Shown here: positions 25,799 through 35,630 of the stretch, one piece after another
Layout: the number at the start of each line of letters is the position of its first letter
How positions within the stretch are numbered: position 1 is the stretch's first letter
NCBI RefSeq assembly: GCF_900609055.1
Contig: NZ_UXAW01000081.1
Location: 100,295-164,294, forward strand
DNA length: 64,000 nt
DNA from: Pseudogemmobacter humi
GTDB taxonomy: Bacteria; Pseudomonadota; Alphaproteobacteria; Rhodobacterales; Rhodobacteraceae
Reading direction: 5' to 3'
The notes under the pieces: generated by a model
Told to the model about the DNA's origin: nothing
The model's input: only the letters and a program-made list of their open reading frames with translations
Database searches by the model: none
Program-made: the position numbers and the translations under genes

Positions 25799-25991
25799 CC
25801 GGTTCCTCGCCGTTTTCGCCGCCAGCATAGGGAATTTGACGCTCAAGGAAAGAGCCTGCGAGGCGAAGGACCGGCGAAAGCCTGCAAACCCCGGCGGACA
25901 AAGGGGATTTGCCGGAAATCAAGCGGGCGGCTGCCCCGCGGCGGACAAGAATCGCCCGTGCTGCGGCCGGGCCCCCCGGCGCGGCGCTTTG

Positions 25992-26059
25992 CCGGAGTTT
26001 TCAAAAACTCCGGCCCGGAGCCTTTGAAGGCTCCGGTGCGATTTCTTTGAAGAAATCGC
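25992..26059. repeat. Family A hairpin triplet, locus 3
   Basis: CCGGAGTTT-TCAA-AAACTCCGG, CCGGAGCCT-TTGA-AGGCTCCGG and GCGATTTCT-TTGA-AGAAATCGC follow each other without gaps. This matches locus 2 except in the loops and single spacer bases. It lies in the 334-base gap between the universal stress gene and sspB, which otherwise holds nothing recognisable. Confidence 0.9.
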
Positions 26060-26132
26060 TCCCGGGCCGGCGCCGCTGCCGCGGGCGCATTCCTTCAGAG
26101 GATTTTGCGCGTCACGAAGCGCGGTCCTGCGA

Positions 26133-26591
26133 TCAGGCCTTCGCGGCGCGGATCACCAGAACCGGAATGGTGGAATGGGCCAGCACTTCCGCGGTCTGGC
26201 TGCCGAGGATCAGCTTTCGGAAGCCGCGCCGCCCATGCGACGACATCACGATCAGGTCGCAGCCATTGGCGGTGGCGAAGCGGATGATGGCCTCGGCGGG
26301 CGCGCGGTCGGTGCCGGTTTCCAGCCGGATCTCCACCCCCGCGGCGGCGGCCTTCGCCCGGATCGCCTGCGCCCGCTCGGCCAGATCGCGGGCGATGGTT
26401 TCCTCGTAGCGTGCGGCGGCATCATGCACGCCGCCCACCGCCGCCGCCTGAAGCACGCGCGGATCCATCGGCTCGGCCAGCGTCAGCACGCTGACTTTCG
26501 CCCCGAGCTTCGAAGCCAGCCCGAGCCCGTGGTCCAGCCCGAGCGCCGCAAGATCCGACCCGTCGGTCGTGATCAGAATGTGGTGATACAT
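26133..26591 (-). CDS. Universal stress protein, UspA family
   Basis: This 152-residue cytosolic protein has the single Usp domain: start MYHHILITTDGSDLAALGLD, then the glycine-rich nucleotide-binding loop SSHGRRGFRKLILGSQTAEV near residue 118, and the closing strand IPVLVIRAAK. The ATP-binding pattern is intact, so this is likely the nucleotide-binding class. It appears to be transcribed alone. The start at 26591 is the only one that preserves the first strand without extra sequence. Confidence 0.9.
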   Translation of the reverse strand: MYHHILITTDGSDLAALGLDHGLGLASKLGAKVSVLTLAEPMDPRVLQAAAVGGVHDAAARYEETIARDLAERAQAIRAKAAAAGVEIRLETGTDRAPAEAIIRFATANGCDLIVMSSHGRRGFRKLILGSQTAEVLAHSTIPVLVIRAAKA

Positions 26592-26902
26592 CCGTCCCTC
26601 CTTCGCCGTCCTGCCAGCATCGGGGCGGAGCGGAAAGATTGCAACCGCCGCGAGGGGGCCGGAGGCGGGGGGTGCTCTTTTCCCGCGCTGCGGCCATCGG
26701 GCCGGGCGGGAAGGATCTGCGTCACGCCCCCCTGGTTGCGGCTTTCGCCGGGCGGGGATCGCCTTCCGTGATCGTTCCTGCGCCTGCCGTCGCTCCTGCG
26801 CTCCGGCGGATGGAGCGCCGTGACGATGCGGATTACGCCCCCGGCGTTTTTTCGCTATCAGGGACACGCCGGAGGCAGAATCCCGGCGCCGGGACCGCCG
26901 CA

Positions 26903-27976
26903 ATGCCGCAGCGCATCAGGATCTTCTATCACCGCAACGCCGAGCCGGGCTGGGCGCCGGTCACCCATCTGGCCGCGCTTGCCAGCCGGCTGCTTCAGGC
27001 CGAATCCGTCGATCTCGCGGGCGCCGGCCTCGGCTGGTCCGTGCGGCTGCGGGCCACGCTTCTGGCGCCTCCGTCGGGCGGCAAGGGGGGCGACATCTTC
27101 CTTTTGCGCTCGCCCGCCGAACTGGCCGAGGTCTTCGCCCATCCCGCCTTCCGCGAAAGACGGGCGTGGCGGGCGCTGTGGATCATCGACAGTTTCTGGA
27201 CCGAAATGCTGTTGCGCCCGGTGCGCCATATGCTGTCGCGTTTCGATCTGGTGGCCTGCACCCGCGCGGGGGATCTGCCGGAGTACCGGGCGCTTTGCGG
27301 CGAGCGCGCGGTGTTTCTGGGCTGGGGGGCCGATGTGCTGGAGCTGGGCGGCAGTGGTGCCGAGCGGCCCTGGGACGTGCTGCGCATCGGCCGGCAGCCC
27401 GAGGAATGGGACGACGACGCGCGCACCGCCGCCGCCTGCGCGGCGCGCGGGCTCAGCTTCCACGGCCGCCCGCCGTTTCCCGCGCAGCCAGAGGGCCGCC
27501 AGCAGGATCTGATGCGCAACTGGTATGGGCGGGCGAAATTCGTGATCGCCCATTCCAACCTGGCGGCGCCCGCAGGCTATACCCATCCGGCGAAGGAATA
27601 TCTCACCGCGCGCTGGACCGATGCCATCGCCTGCGGCGCCACCGTGGCGGGCTGCCAGCCGCACAGCGATCTGGGTCTGCTGGACTGGCCGGAGGCGGTT
27701 CTGGAAACCGGGCCGATCGGGCTGGAGGACAATCTCGACCGTATCGCCGCGGCTGTGGCGGCCTGGACGCCCGAGCGCGCCCGACGCAATCACGCGGGCG
27801 CGCTGAAGCGGCTGGACTGGCGCTGGCGCATCGCCGGACTGGCGGAACGGCTGGACTGCGGCGGGCCGGTGCTGGCGGCAGAGATGGCCCGGCTCCGGGC
27901 GGCGCTGGCGGCGGTGGATGGCGCGCCTCCGCCGGAGGACTGCGGCAAAAGATCCGGCAAGACCGCGCCGGGGTGA
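26903..27976 (+). CDS. Glycosyltransferase-like protein of unknown specificity
   Basis: This 357-residue protein starts MPQRIRIFYHRNAEPGW and appears to have two Rossmann-like halves. The second half contains WYGRAKFVIAHSNLA and KEYLTARWTDAIACGATVAG, which resemble the nucleotide-sugar binding region of GT-B glycosyltransferases (a decision point for 'spatial' glutamates is not clear). No sugar or capsule gene is adjacent. The assignment rests on overall pattern, so the function should be treated as provisional. Confidence 0.6.
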   Translation: MPQRIRIFYHRNAEPGWAPVTHLAALASRLLQAESVDLAGAGLGWSVRLRATLLAPPSGGKGGDIFLLRSPAELAEVFAHPAFRERRAWRALWIIDSFWTEMLLRPVRHMLSRFDLVACTRAGDLPEYRALCGERAVFLGWGADVLELGGSGAERPWDVLRIGRQPEEWDDDARTAAACAARGLSFHGRPPFPAQPEGRQQDLMRNWYGRAKFVIAHSNLAAPAGYTHPAKEYLTARWTDAIACGATVAGCQPHSDLGLLDWPEAVLETGPIGLEDNLDRIAAAVAAWTPERARRNHAGALKRLDWRWRIAGLAERLDCGGPVLAAEMARLRAALAAVDGAPPPEDCGKRSGKTAPG

Positions 27977-28839
27977 CGTTCCGGCCCGACTTCCCCGGAA
28001 GCTGCCGCTCCTGCGGCAGATGGGGCGCCAGGGATCCGTGGTCTGTTGCGGGCCTCCTCCCGGTCCCGGGCCTTGCGGAGGTTTTTCCGGGTGGCGGATG
28101 GTATGGGCGCGCGGTGCGCCCCATGGCTTTTGCACCCACTTCGCCAGTGCAACCGGGCCACTGATCCGTCTTGGCATGTCCCCGCCGGGCGCTCCCTGTG
28201 GATACAGCCCCGGGGGATCGTTCATGGCGCGCCGGGGCGATCCGGCGAAGGCGTCCCGCGGGCTTGCGGACAGCCTTGGGCCAGACCGGCGCCGCTGTAA
28301 ACCAGCGCATCCGCGCTCGCGCGCCCCGGCTGGGATAAGTCCGGCACGATGATGCGGGCTCCATGGCCATGCCGGAAAGAACCCGATCTGGTTTCAGGAA
28401 CGAGACCGATATCAGCCTGCTGCCATCCGTATGCCCATCTTCAGCCAGAGCTCCGTGGCGGTCAGCCAGACGGCATCTGCGGAGTGCCGGCGGATGATCA
28501 GCGTCTGCACCTCACCGGGCTGTGGCGCAACAGCGCCGGACCGGGCAGGGCAGGCCTGTGAGAAGCGGGCGGGGCTGACTGGCCGGGGATCGGGGCTCGA
28601 CGGGGTTTCGGGCGGATATGATCGCGGGATCGGCAGTTGAGGGGAGTGAAACCGGCGGGGGATGAGAATTCCCTGTCCGAATCAGGAACACCCTTCGGGA
28701 CTCCCGGGGGTGCTTCCTGGGATTTTCAGGGTGAAACCGGCCGATGCAGCTCAAATGTTCCACAGCCCTGAAAGGATGGCCATCCCGGTGAAATCCGGGA
28801 AAATATCGGAATATCAGCGGGTTGTGGTATGGAGTGCGA
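27977..28839. other. 0.86 kb without a supportable intact gene
   Basis: No convincing coding frame, terminator or repeat copy is seen. On the minus strand at 28411-28509 a short open stretch encodes VQTLIIRRHSADAVWLTATE followed by LWLKMGIRMAAG and a stop. It reads like the C-terminus of a real protein, but no continuation exists upstream, so it may be a gene remnant. Confidence 0.4.
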
Positions 28840-28913
28840 TGGAGCGGGTGAAGGGAATCGAACCCTCGTATTCAGCTTGGGAAGCTGCTGCTCTGCCATT
28901 GAGCTACACCCGC
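28840..28913 (-). tRNA. tRNA-Gly (anticodon CCC)
   Basis: The minus strand gives a full cloverleaf: acceptor GCGGGTG pairing with CACCCGC, discriminator T, encoded CCA, a D arm with GAGC/GCTC-type pairing, and the T-loop GGTTCGATTCC. The anticodon loop TTCCCAA gives CCC, reading GGG glycine codons. It is 74 bases long with the CCA. It lies 55 bases behind the RamA-like gene in the same direction. Confidence 0.95.
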
Positions 28914-28968
28914 ATAAGCCATCAGCTATGCGATGGCGGCGTGCAGGTCAAGCCGCCATCGCCGCGTT

Positions 28969-31011
28969 TCATCCCCGCCGCCGGCGCCGGCCGCCCTCGG
29001 CGCCGCCGCTGCCGCCGGTGTTGAACGAGACCTCGGGCAGTTGCACGATCTTCGCCAGTTCCGGGAACGGATCGACCGCATGGGGGATGGCGTTCGCGTT
29101 GACGAAATGCTCCTGAAAGCGCGGCTCGATGGCGGTTTCCACCTTGTGGATCCGGTGGACGGTTTCCTCGATCTGGTCGCGCGCGGCGCGGTTCAGAAGC
29201 GCGATCCGCGCCCCGGTCCCGGCGGCGTTTCCGGCCGAGAACACCCGGTCCAGCGGCACGTCGGGGATCATCCCCAGCACCATCGCGTGTTTCGGCGAGA
29301 TATGCGCGCCGAAAGCGCCCGCCAGCACCACGCGGTCGACATGATCGACCCCCATCTCGTCCATCAGAAGCCGCGCGCCCGCGTAAAGCGCGGATTTCGC
29401 CAGCTGGATCGCGCGGATGTCGCCCTGGGTGACGGCGATCTTCGGCCCGCCCTCGGCGGTGCCGTCGTACAGCACATAAGCATGGGTGCGGCCATGCGGC
29501 TCGCAGCGCGGCGTTCCGGTCTGCTCGGGCCCGCCGATCAGGCCCGAGGGATCGACGAGGCCCGCCATCCGCATCTCGGCCACCGCCTCGATGATGCCCG
29601 AGCCGCAGATCCCGGTGATGCCGGTCGCGCGGCTGGCCCCGGCGAAGCCGGGATCGTCGGACCACAGATCCACGCCGATCACCCGGAAGCGCGGCTCTTT
29701 CGTCACCGGGTCGATCTCGACCCGCTCGATGGCGCCGGGCGCGGCGCGCTGACCGGACGAGATCTGCGCGCCCTCGAAAGCCGGGCCGGTGGGCGAGGAA
29801 CAGGCCAGCACGCGGTGCTCGTTCCCGAGCAGGATCTCGGCATTGGTGCCGACATCGACCACCAGCACCATGTCCTTCGATTTGTCGGGCTCTTCCGACA
29901 GCGCGACGGCCGCCGCATCGGCGCCGACATGGCCCGCGATGCAGGGCAGCACATAGACCCGGGCGTTGCGGTTCATCGCGGTCAGATCCAGATCGCGGGC
30001 GTCGAGCGAGAGCGAATCCGACGTGGCCAGCGCGAAGGGGGCCTGGCCCAGTTCCACCGGATCGACGCCGAGGAACAGGTGGTGCATCACCGGGTTGAAG
30101 ACGATCACCATCTCATAGACCCGCTCCGGGTCGATCCCGGCCTCGGAGGCGACGGCGCGGATCAGATTGTCGATCGCCTCGCGCACGGCGCGGGTCATCT
30201 CGACATCGCCGCCGGGGTTCATCATCGCATAGGAGACGCGGCTCATCAGATCCTCGCCGAAGCGGATCTGCGGGTTCATCAGCCCCGACGAGGCCAGCAC
30301 CTTGCCGGTCGACAGGTCGCACAGATGCGCGGCGATGGTGGTCGAGCCGAGATCGACGGCAAGCCCGCAGAGCGGCTCCTCGGCGAAGCCCGGGAAAATG
30401 TCGAGGATGCGGTGCGCCTCATCGTGATTGCCGCGGTGCAGGACGACGGTCGCCTTCCATTCGCCCTTGCGCAAGACCGGCTGGAGCTTGCGCAGCACGG
30501 ACAGATCGGCCGTCACGCCGTCGATCTGCCACTGGTCCTTCAGCGCGCGGGCGAGGCGCTCGAAATCCCCGGTGGGGATGTGCATGTCGGGTTCCTGAAC
30601 CTCGACGTAAAAGCTGCGGGTGGCCGGATCCATGGCGATGTCGCGCTCGGTGGCGGATTTGCGGATCACCTGTTTGTGGACCTGGCTTTCAGGCGGCACG
30701 TCGATGACGACATCGCCCATGATCTTCGCCTGGCAGCCCAGGCGGCGGCCCTCTTTGAGGCCGCGGATGCGGTTGTAGCGGTCTTCGACCGCGTTCCATT
30801 CGGAAAGCGCATCTTCGGCGACGGTGACGCCGTGTTTGGGAAATTCGCCGTAGCCCGGGGTGATCTGGCATTTCGAGCAGATCCCGCGCCCGCCGCAGAC
30901 CGAATCGAGATCGACGCCGAGGCTCCGCGCGGCCTGAAGGACCGGGGTTCCGGTGGCGAAACGGCCCCTTTTGCCCGAGGGGGTGAAAATGACGAGGGCG
31001 TCTTCTGACAT
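28969..31011 (-). CDS. RamA/RACo-like corrinoid-reactivating ATPase
   Basis: This 680-residue protein has an N-terminal [2Fe-2S] ferredoxin domain with cysteines 39, 45, 48 and 93 (C-x5-C-x2-C ... C). A linker and a large ASKHA-fold ATPase with the DUF4445 C-terminus follow (LAVDLGSTTIAAHLCD near 210; VDVGTNAEILLGN near 390). Such proteins use ATP and a low-potential electron to return inactive Co(II) corrinoid to Co(I). Here the likely client is the corrinoid protein at 20218, replacing the reactivation domain of ordinary MetH. That link follows work I recall in Phaeobacter. Confidence 0.87.
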   Translation of the reverse strand: MSEDALVIFTPSGKRGRFATGTPVLQAARSLGVDLDSVCGGRGICSKCQITPGYGEFPKHGVTVAEDALSEWNAVEDRYNRIRGLKEGRRLGCQAKIMGDVVIDVPPESQVHKQVIRKSATERDIAMDPATRSFYVEVQEPDMHIPTGDFERLARALKDQWQIDGVTADLSVLRKLQPVLRKGEWKATVVLHRGNHDEAHRILDIFPGFAEEPLCGLAVDLGSTTIAAHLCDLSTGKVLASSGLMNPQIRFGEDLMSRVSYAMMNPGGDVEMTRAVREAIDNLIRAVASEAGIDPERVYEMVIVFNPVMHHLFLGVDPVELGQAPFALATSDSLSLDARDLDLTAMNRNARVYVLPCIAGHVGADAAAVALSEEPDKSKDMVLVVDVGTNAEILLGNEHRVLACSSPTGPAFEGAQISSGQRAAPGAIERVEIDPVTKEPRFRVIGVDLWSDDPGFAGASRATGITGICGSGIIEAVAEMRMAGLVDPSGLIGGPEQTGTPRCEPHGRTHAYVLYDGTAEGGPKIAVTQGDIRAIQLAKSALYAGARLLMDEMGVDHVDRVVLAGAFGAHISPKHAMVLGMIPDVPLDRVFSAGNAAGTGARIALLNRAARDQIEETVHRIHKVETAIEPRFQEHFVNANAIPHAVDPFPELAKIVQLPEVSFNTGGSGGAEGGRRRRRG

Positions 31012-31150
31012 GGCTGTTCTCTGGCTCCTGCGCGCGCGAGAACCGTTCTAGCGCGGAAGGTCCGCAGGGCAAGGGCCGGAAGCGTCAGATCGCGCCCGGA
31101 TTGCGGCGTGTCGGCGGCGAAGGACGAGGGCTTTGCGCCTCCCCCGCGCG

Positions 31151-31171
31151 CATCGGTTGCCCGAACCGATG
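31151..31171. promoter_or_regulatory. 21-base palindrome between divergent genes
   Basis: CATCGGTT-GCCCG-AACCGATG is a perfect inverted repeat with 8-base arms in the 345-base region between the divergent RamA-like and uup genes. Its size and symmetry suit a dimeric repressor site. No regulator is encoded nearby. Confidence 0.4.
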
Positions 31172-31264
31172 GCGCAGCATTGCCCGCCCCCGCGGCAGAG
31201 TATCCGGCTCGGAATGAAAGGGTTTCGGGAAGGAGACCGGGCGAGGGTCGGCAGGCCGGGTACC

Positions 31265-31285
31265 GGGTATTTGGATCAGGGTGAA
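31265..31285. repeat. Family B core, copy 2
   Basis: The core GGGTATTTGGATCAGGGTGA is identical to the one at 1031 behind gatB and lies 72 bases before uup. The G/C-rich hairpin that precedes other copies is reduced here to GGCCGGGTACCGGG. Confidence 0.6.
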
Positions 31286-31356
31286 GCACAGGATTTTCGC
31301 TGTGATCAGGGCGGGGAGAGTTGACGCGGGCGGGCGCGGCGCATAGCGGATGCCGC

Positions 31357-33162
31357 ATGGCACGCGCTCCTTTGCTTCAGCTTTCGGGGATTTCGCTGAC
31401 GTTCGGCGGCAATCCGGTATTCGACAATCTTTCCCTGACCGTGCAGCCGGGCGACCGGGTGGCGCTGGTCGGGCGCAACGGCTCGGGGAAATCCACCCTG
31501 ATGAAGGTGATGGCCGGAATGGTCGAGCCCGACCGCGGCCAGGTCGTGGTGCCCGCGGGCGTGACCGTCGGCTATATGGAGCAGGATCCCGATCTGTCGG
31601 GCTATGCCACTCTGGGCGATTTCGCGGCGAGCCGGTTGCCCGAGGGCGAGGCCTACCGGCTGGCCCTGGCGGCCGAGGGGCTGAAATTCGATCCCTCCAC
31701 CCCGGTTGCCACCGCGAGCGGGGGCGAGCGGCGGCGCGCGGCGCTGGCGAAGCTGCTGGCCGAGGCGCCCGAGCTGATGCTTCTGGACGAGCCGACCAAC
31801 CATCTGGATATCCAGGCCATCGAATGGCTGGAGCGCGAACTGGCCGAGACCCGCGCCGCCTTCGTGCTGATCAGCCACGACCGCGCGTTCCTCAAGGCGC
31901 TGACCCGCGCGACGCTCTGGATCGACCGCGGCGAGGTGCGGCGGCGAGAGGCGGGTTTCGAGGGATTCGAGGACTGGCGCGAGACGATCTGGGCCGAAGA
32001 GGACGAGGCGCGCCACAAGCTCGACCGCAAGATCCGGGCCGAGGCGAAATGGGCGGTCGAGGGGATCTCGGCGCGCCGCAAACGCAACCAGGGCCGGGTG
32101 CGGGCGCTGGCCGCGCTGCGTTCGGAACGCGCGGCGCAGATCCGCCGCCAGGGCACCGCGGCGCTGGAACTGGAAAGCGGGCCGGTCTCGGGCAAGAAGG
32201 TGATCGAGGCGGCGGGGCTGAGCAAGAGCTTTGGCGACAAGCTGATCGTGAAGGATTTCGATCTGCGGGTGCTGCGCGGCGACCGGGTGGCTTTCGTCGG
32301 CCCCAATGGCGTCGGCAAGACCACGCTGCTGAAGCTGCTGACCGGCGAGACCGGGCCGGATGCGGGCAGTGTCACGCTTGGCACCAAGCTGGAGATCGCG
32401 GTCTTCGACCAGGCGCGGGCGCGGCTGGACCACGAGGCGAGCCTGTGGGAGAACCTGACCGGCGATCCGCTGATGGCGGTCTCGGGCGCCTCGGATCAGG
32501 TGATGGTGCGCGGCACGCCGAAACATGTGGTCGGCTATCTCAAGGAGTTCCTGTTCGACGACGCCCAGGCCCGCGCGCCGGTCAGATCGCTCTCGGGCGG
32601 CGAGAAGGCGCGGCTTCTGCTGGCGAAGCTGATGGCGCAGCCGGCCAATCTGCTGATCCTCGACGAGCCGACCAACGATCTGGATGTCGAGACGCTGGAT
32701 CTCTTGCAGGACCTCTTGGGCGAGTTCGACGGCACCGTGCTGCTGGTCAGCCACGACCGCGATTTCATCGACCGGGTGGCGACGACCACCATCGCGATGG
32801 AGGGGGACGGCCGCGCGGTGGTCTATCCGGGCGGCTGGTCGGATTACGCGCGTCAGCGCCCGGCGGCGGCGGCCCCTGCGGCGAGGGCCGCATCGAGGCG
32901 CGAGGCGGCGAAGAAAGAGGAACCGGCGAAGAGCGCCGGCCTTTCCTTCACCGAGAAGAAGCGGTTCGACGAATTGCCCGCCCGGCTGGAAAAGCTGGAG
33001 AGCGAGATCGGCAAACTCTCGGAACTCCTGGCCGCGCCGGGACTGTTTGAGCGCGATCCGGTGAAATTCCGCAAGGCGAGCGAGATGCTGGCCGAACGGC
33101 AGGCGGCCATGGCGGCGGCGGAAGAGGACTGGCTTGATCTGGCCGAACGGGCGGGCGGCTGA
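31357..33162 (+). CDS. uup: ABC-F ATPase, Uup type
   Basis: This 601-residue cytosolic protein has two ATP-binding cassettes without membrane domains. Walker A motifs are GRNGSGKST near residue 38 and GPNGVGKTT near 318; signature and Walker B are ASGGERRR/LLLDEPTNHLD and LSGGEKAR/LILDEPTNDLD. The C-terminus is the charged coiled coil of Uup (SFTEKKRFDELPARLEKLE). Uup and related ABC-F proteins act on ribosomes, and Uup also affects DNA transactions such as transposon excision. The start at 31357 gives the usual N-terminus before the first cassette. Confidence 0.93.
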   Translation: MARAPLLQLSGISLTFGGNPVFDNLSLTVQPGDRVALVGRNGSGKSTLMKVMAGMVEPDRGQVVVPAGVTVGYMEQDPDLSGYATLGDFAASRLPEGEAYRLALAAEGLKFDPSTPVATASGGERRRAALAKLLAEAPELMLLDEPTNHLDIQAIEWLERELAETRAAFVLISHDRAFLKALTRATLWIDRGEVRRREAGFEGFEDWRETIWAEEDEARHKLDRKIRAEAKWAVEGISARRKRNQGRVRALAALRSERAAQIRRQGTAALELESGPVSGKKVIEAAGLSKSFGDKLIVKDFDLRVLRGDRVAFVGPNGVGKTTLLKLLTGETGPDAGSVTLGTKLEIAVFDQARARLDHEASLWENLTGDPLMAVSGASDQVMVRGTPKHVVGYLKEFLFDDAQARAPVRSLSGGEKARLLLAKLMAQPANLLILDEPTNDLDVETLDLLQDLLGEFDGTVLLVSHDRDFIDRVATTTIAMEGDGRAVVYPGGWSDYARQRPAAAAPAARAASRREAAKKEEPAKSAGLSFTEKKRFDELPARLEKLESEIGKLSELLAAPGLFERDPVKFRKASEMLAERQAAMAAAEEDWLDLAERAGG

Positions 33163-33219
33163 AGGACCGGCGCCTTTCTGCCGCCCGCGCCACGACCCCG
33201 GCAGAATTTTGCCGAAAAA

Positions 33220-33235
33220 TGAACCGAACGGTTCA
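33220..33235. promoter_or_regulatory. 16-base palindrome upstream of a porin-like gene
   Basis: TGAACCG-AA-CGGTTCA is a perfect inverted repeat 135 bases before the start of the outer-membrane protein gene. A weaker one, CGGCA-N6-TGCCG, lies just to its left. Both are in the 207-base gap behind uup and could be operator sites; no T-run makes them terminators. Confidence 0.4.
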
Positions 33236-33369
33236 CATTGGCTCACGCCCCGGTAAAGCCGCCGTGAGCCTCCCTTGTGTCAGGGCCTTATCGGTCACAC
33301 TCCAGTAACCAGCCGCGCACCGGCGACGGAAAAACAGACCGGCGCGCAGCGGAACAGATGGAGAAAGAC

Positions 33370-33969
33370 ATGAAACGTATCGCAGCGCTCCTCGCCTTTG
33401 GCGGTCTGGCCGCCCCGGCCTTTGCCGGCGGCCCGGTTCAGGTCGCGGCCGAACCCGAGGTCTATGCCCCGGCTCCGGTGGTGGTGGCTGCCCCGGTGGG
33501 CGAGTGGACCGGCTTCTACGCCGGTGCGCATCTTGGCTACGGTAAAGCAGAGGGTGACAACGCAGCGTTCGATGCCGATGGCGCCCTTGGCGGTGTGCAG
33601 CTCGGCTATCGCTGGGATCTCGGCCGCACCGTGCTCGGCGTCGAAGGCGCGATCGCGGCGTCCGATGTCAAGGACGACGCGACCGGAATCAAGCTGAAGA
33701 ACAAGACCGATCTCAAGCTGCAACTGGGCTATGATCTGGGCAATTCGCTGATCTATGCCACCGCGGGCGCCTCCTGGGCCAAGCTCGACAACGGTGTGAG
33801 CAGCATCAGCGACAATGGCTGGGTCGCAGGTCTGGGTTACGATTACGCGATCAACGACAGCTGGGTCGTGGGTGGCGAATATCTCTACCACAAATATGAC
33901 GATTTCGACGCGACCGGCGTCGATGTGGACGGCGGCTCGTTCGCCATCCGCGCCAACTATCGCTTCTGA
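33370..33969 (+). CDS. Outer-membrane beta-barrel protein (Omp25/RopB-like)
   Basis: This 199-residue protein has a signal peptide (MKRIAALLAFGGLAAPAFAG), a proline/valine-rich linker (EVYAPAPVVVAAPVGEWTGFY) and an eight-stranded barrel of the alphaproteobacterial outer-membrane immunogenic protein type. It ends IRANYRF, the BAM signal. The ATG at 33370 follows a GGAGAAAG site; the ATG four codons upstream (33358) is less likely. A strong terminator follows, so the gene is monocistronic. Confidence 0.88.
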   Translation: MKRIAALLAFGGLAAPAFAGGPVQVAAEPEVYAPAPVVVAAPVGEWTGFYAGAHLGYGKAEGDNAAFDADGALGGVQLGYRWDLGRTVLGVEGAIAASDVKDDATGIKLKNKTDLKLQLGYDLGNSLIYATAGASWAKLDNGVSSISDNGWVAGLGYDYAINDSWVVGGEYLYHKYDDFDATGVDVDGGSFAIRANYRF

Positions 33970-33999
33970 TCGCTTCGGAGCGTAAGCTCCGCTTGCGGG

Positions 34000-34036
34000 C
34001 CGGCGCCGCCAGACAGGGCGGCGCCGGTTTCTTTTT
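34000..34036 (+). terminator. Intrinsic terminator of the porin-like gene
   Basis: CCGGCGCCGCC and GGCGGCGCCGG pair over eleven bases with loop AGACAG and are followed by TTTCTTTTT. Confidence 0.95.
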
Positions 34037-34260
34037 GTCCGGTTTCTTCTGCCGGGGCGGTGAAAACCGCTTGGCGGGCCGGGCGGATCGTGGCAGAGAC
34101 AGGCCCGACGAACCACGATGGGCCGCCCGCATCCGATGACGAGATTGCGCGAAACCTTCGACTGCTGCATTACCCGCTGATCCCAGGGTCGCGCGGGCGC
34201 TTCGTCTTTCTTCACGGAAAAACCGGCCCGCGCGGGGGGAAAGCCTCGCGAGGACAAGAC

Positions 34261-35625
34261 ATGGCCACGATCCGGCTGACGAACAGCAAGACCCGCCGCA
34301 AGGAGGATTTCGTCCCCCTCGATCCCGCCATGCTGCGGATCTATGTCTGCGGCCCCACGGTCTATGACCGGGCCCATATCGGCAATGCGCGCCCGGTGGT
34401 GGTGTTCGACACCTTGTTTCGCCTGCTGCGTCATGTTTACGGGCGGGATGGCGTGACCTATGTCAGGAACTTCACCGACGTTGACGACAAGATCAACGCC
34501 CGCGCCGCCGACACAGGGCGGCCGATCCGCGACATCACCGACGAGACGATTGGCTGGTTCCACGACGACATGGACGCGCTCGGCGCGCTGCGCCCGACGC
34601 ATGAGCCGCGCGCGACCGAATATATCGGCGCGATGATCGCGATGATCGAAAGCCTGATCGCGAAGGGCCATGCCTATGCGGCTGAGGGCCATGTGTTGTT
34701 CCGCGTCCGCAGCTACCGCGATTACGGCGCGCTCTCGGGCCGGTCGGTCGACGACATGATCGCGGGGGCGCGGGTCGAGGTGGCGCCGTTCAAGGAAGAC
34801 CCGATGGATTTCGTCCTGTGGAAGCCCTCGGAAGCGTCGCTGCCCGGCTGGGAAAGCCCCTGGGGCCGCGGGCGGCCCGGCTGGCATATCGAATGCTCGG
34901 CAATGTCTTACGAGCTGCTCGGCGAGAGCTTCGACATCCACGGCGGCGGGCTGGACCTGCAATTCCCCCACCACGAGAACGAGATCGCGCAAAGCTGCTG
35001 CGCCCATCCGCATGGCGGTTTCGCGAAGATCTGGATGCACAATGAGATGCTCCAGGTCGAAGGCAGGAAGATGTCGAAATCGCTCGGCAATTTCTTCACC
35101 GTGCGGGACCTGCTGGAGCAGGGCTGGCCGGGCGAGGTGATCCGCATGGTCTATCTGATGACGCATTACCGCAGCCCGATGGACTGGACGGCGGAAAAGG
35201 CCCGCCAGGCCGAGGCCACCTTGCGCAAATGGCGCGCGCTGGTGGCTGGGGCGGGGCAGGGCAGCCCTGCGCCCGCGGTGGTCGCGGCTTTGGCCGACGA
35301 TCTGAACACCCCCGGCGCGATCGCCGAGCTGCATGAACTGGCGAAGGCGGGCGACGGCGCGGGGCTGAAGGCATCGGCGGCGCTTCTGGGCCTGCTGGAG
35401 GACCACATGGGCGACTGGACCGGCGCGAATGTGGACCTTTCGCCCTGGGCCGGGCGGCTTGCCGATCTGCGCGCGGCGGCGATGGCGACGAAGGATTTCG
35501 CCCCGGTCGATGCGCTGAAAGCGGCGCTGCTGGCGGCGGGGGTCGAGGTCAGGATGTCGAAAGCCGGGGTAGAGCTGGTGCCCGGCCCCGGCTTCGATCC
35601 GGCGAAACTGGATGCGATCGGCTGA
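34261..35625 (+). CDS. cysS: Cysteinyl-tRNA synthetase
   Basis: This 454-residue class I synthetase charges tRNA(Cys). The zinc-site cysteine and HIGH-type motif are in [15 protein letters not shown], and the KMSKS loop is [10 protein letters not shown] near residue 265. The start at 34261 is chosen because it matches the family N-terminus; the frame extends upstream to 34060 but that translation has no family similarity. A family A hairpin triplet follows directly, then cimA. Confidence 0.96.
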   Translation: MATIRLTNSKTRRKEDFVPLDPAMLRIYVCGPTVYDRAHIGNARPVVVFDTLFRLLRHVYGRDGVTYVRNFTDVDDKINARAADTGRPIRDITDETIGWFHDDMDALGALRPTHEPRATEYIGAMIAMIESLIAKGHAYAAEGHVLFRVRSYRDYGALSGRSVDDMIAGARVEVAPFKEDPMDFVLWKPSEASLPGWESPWGRGRPGWHIECSAMSYELLGESFDIHGGGLDLQFPHHENEIAQSCCAHPHGGFAKIWMHNEMLQVEGRKMSKSLGNFFTVRDLLEQGWPGEVIRMVYLMTHYRSPMDWTAEKARQAEATLRKWRALVAGAGQGSPAPAVVAALADDLNTPGAIAELHELAKAGDGAGLKASAALLGLLEDHMGDWTGANVDLSPWAGRLADLRAAAMATKDFAPVDALKAALLAAGVEVRMSKAGVELVPGPGFDPAKLDAIG

Positions 35626-35630
35626 GGCCG

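Noticed and set aside
28190..28210. DnaA-box-like TGTGGATAC suggesting an origin
   Set aside because: It is a single mismatched box with no cluster, no AT-rich unwinding region and no dnaA or parAB nearby.
28840..28913. Integrated element using tRNA-Gly as attachment site
   Set aside because: No repeat of the tRNA 3' end and no integrase gene are found in the window.
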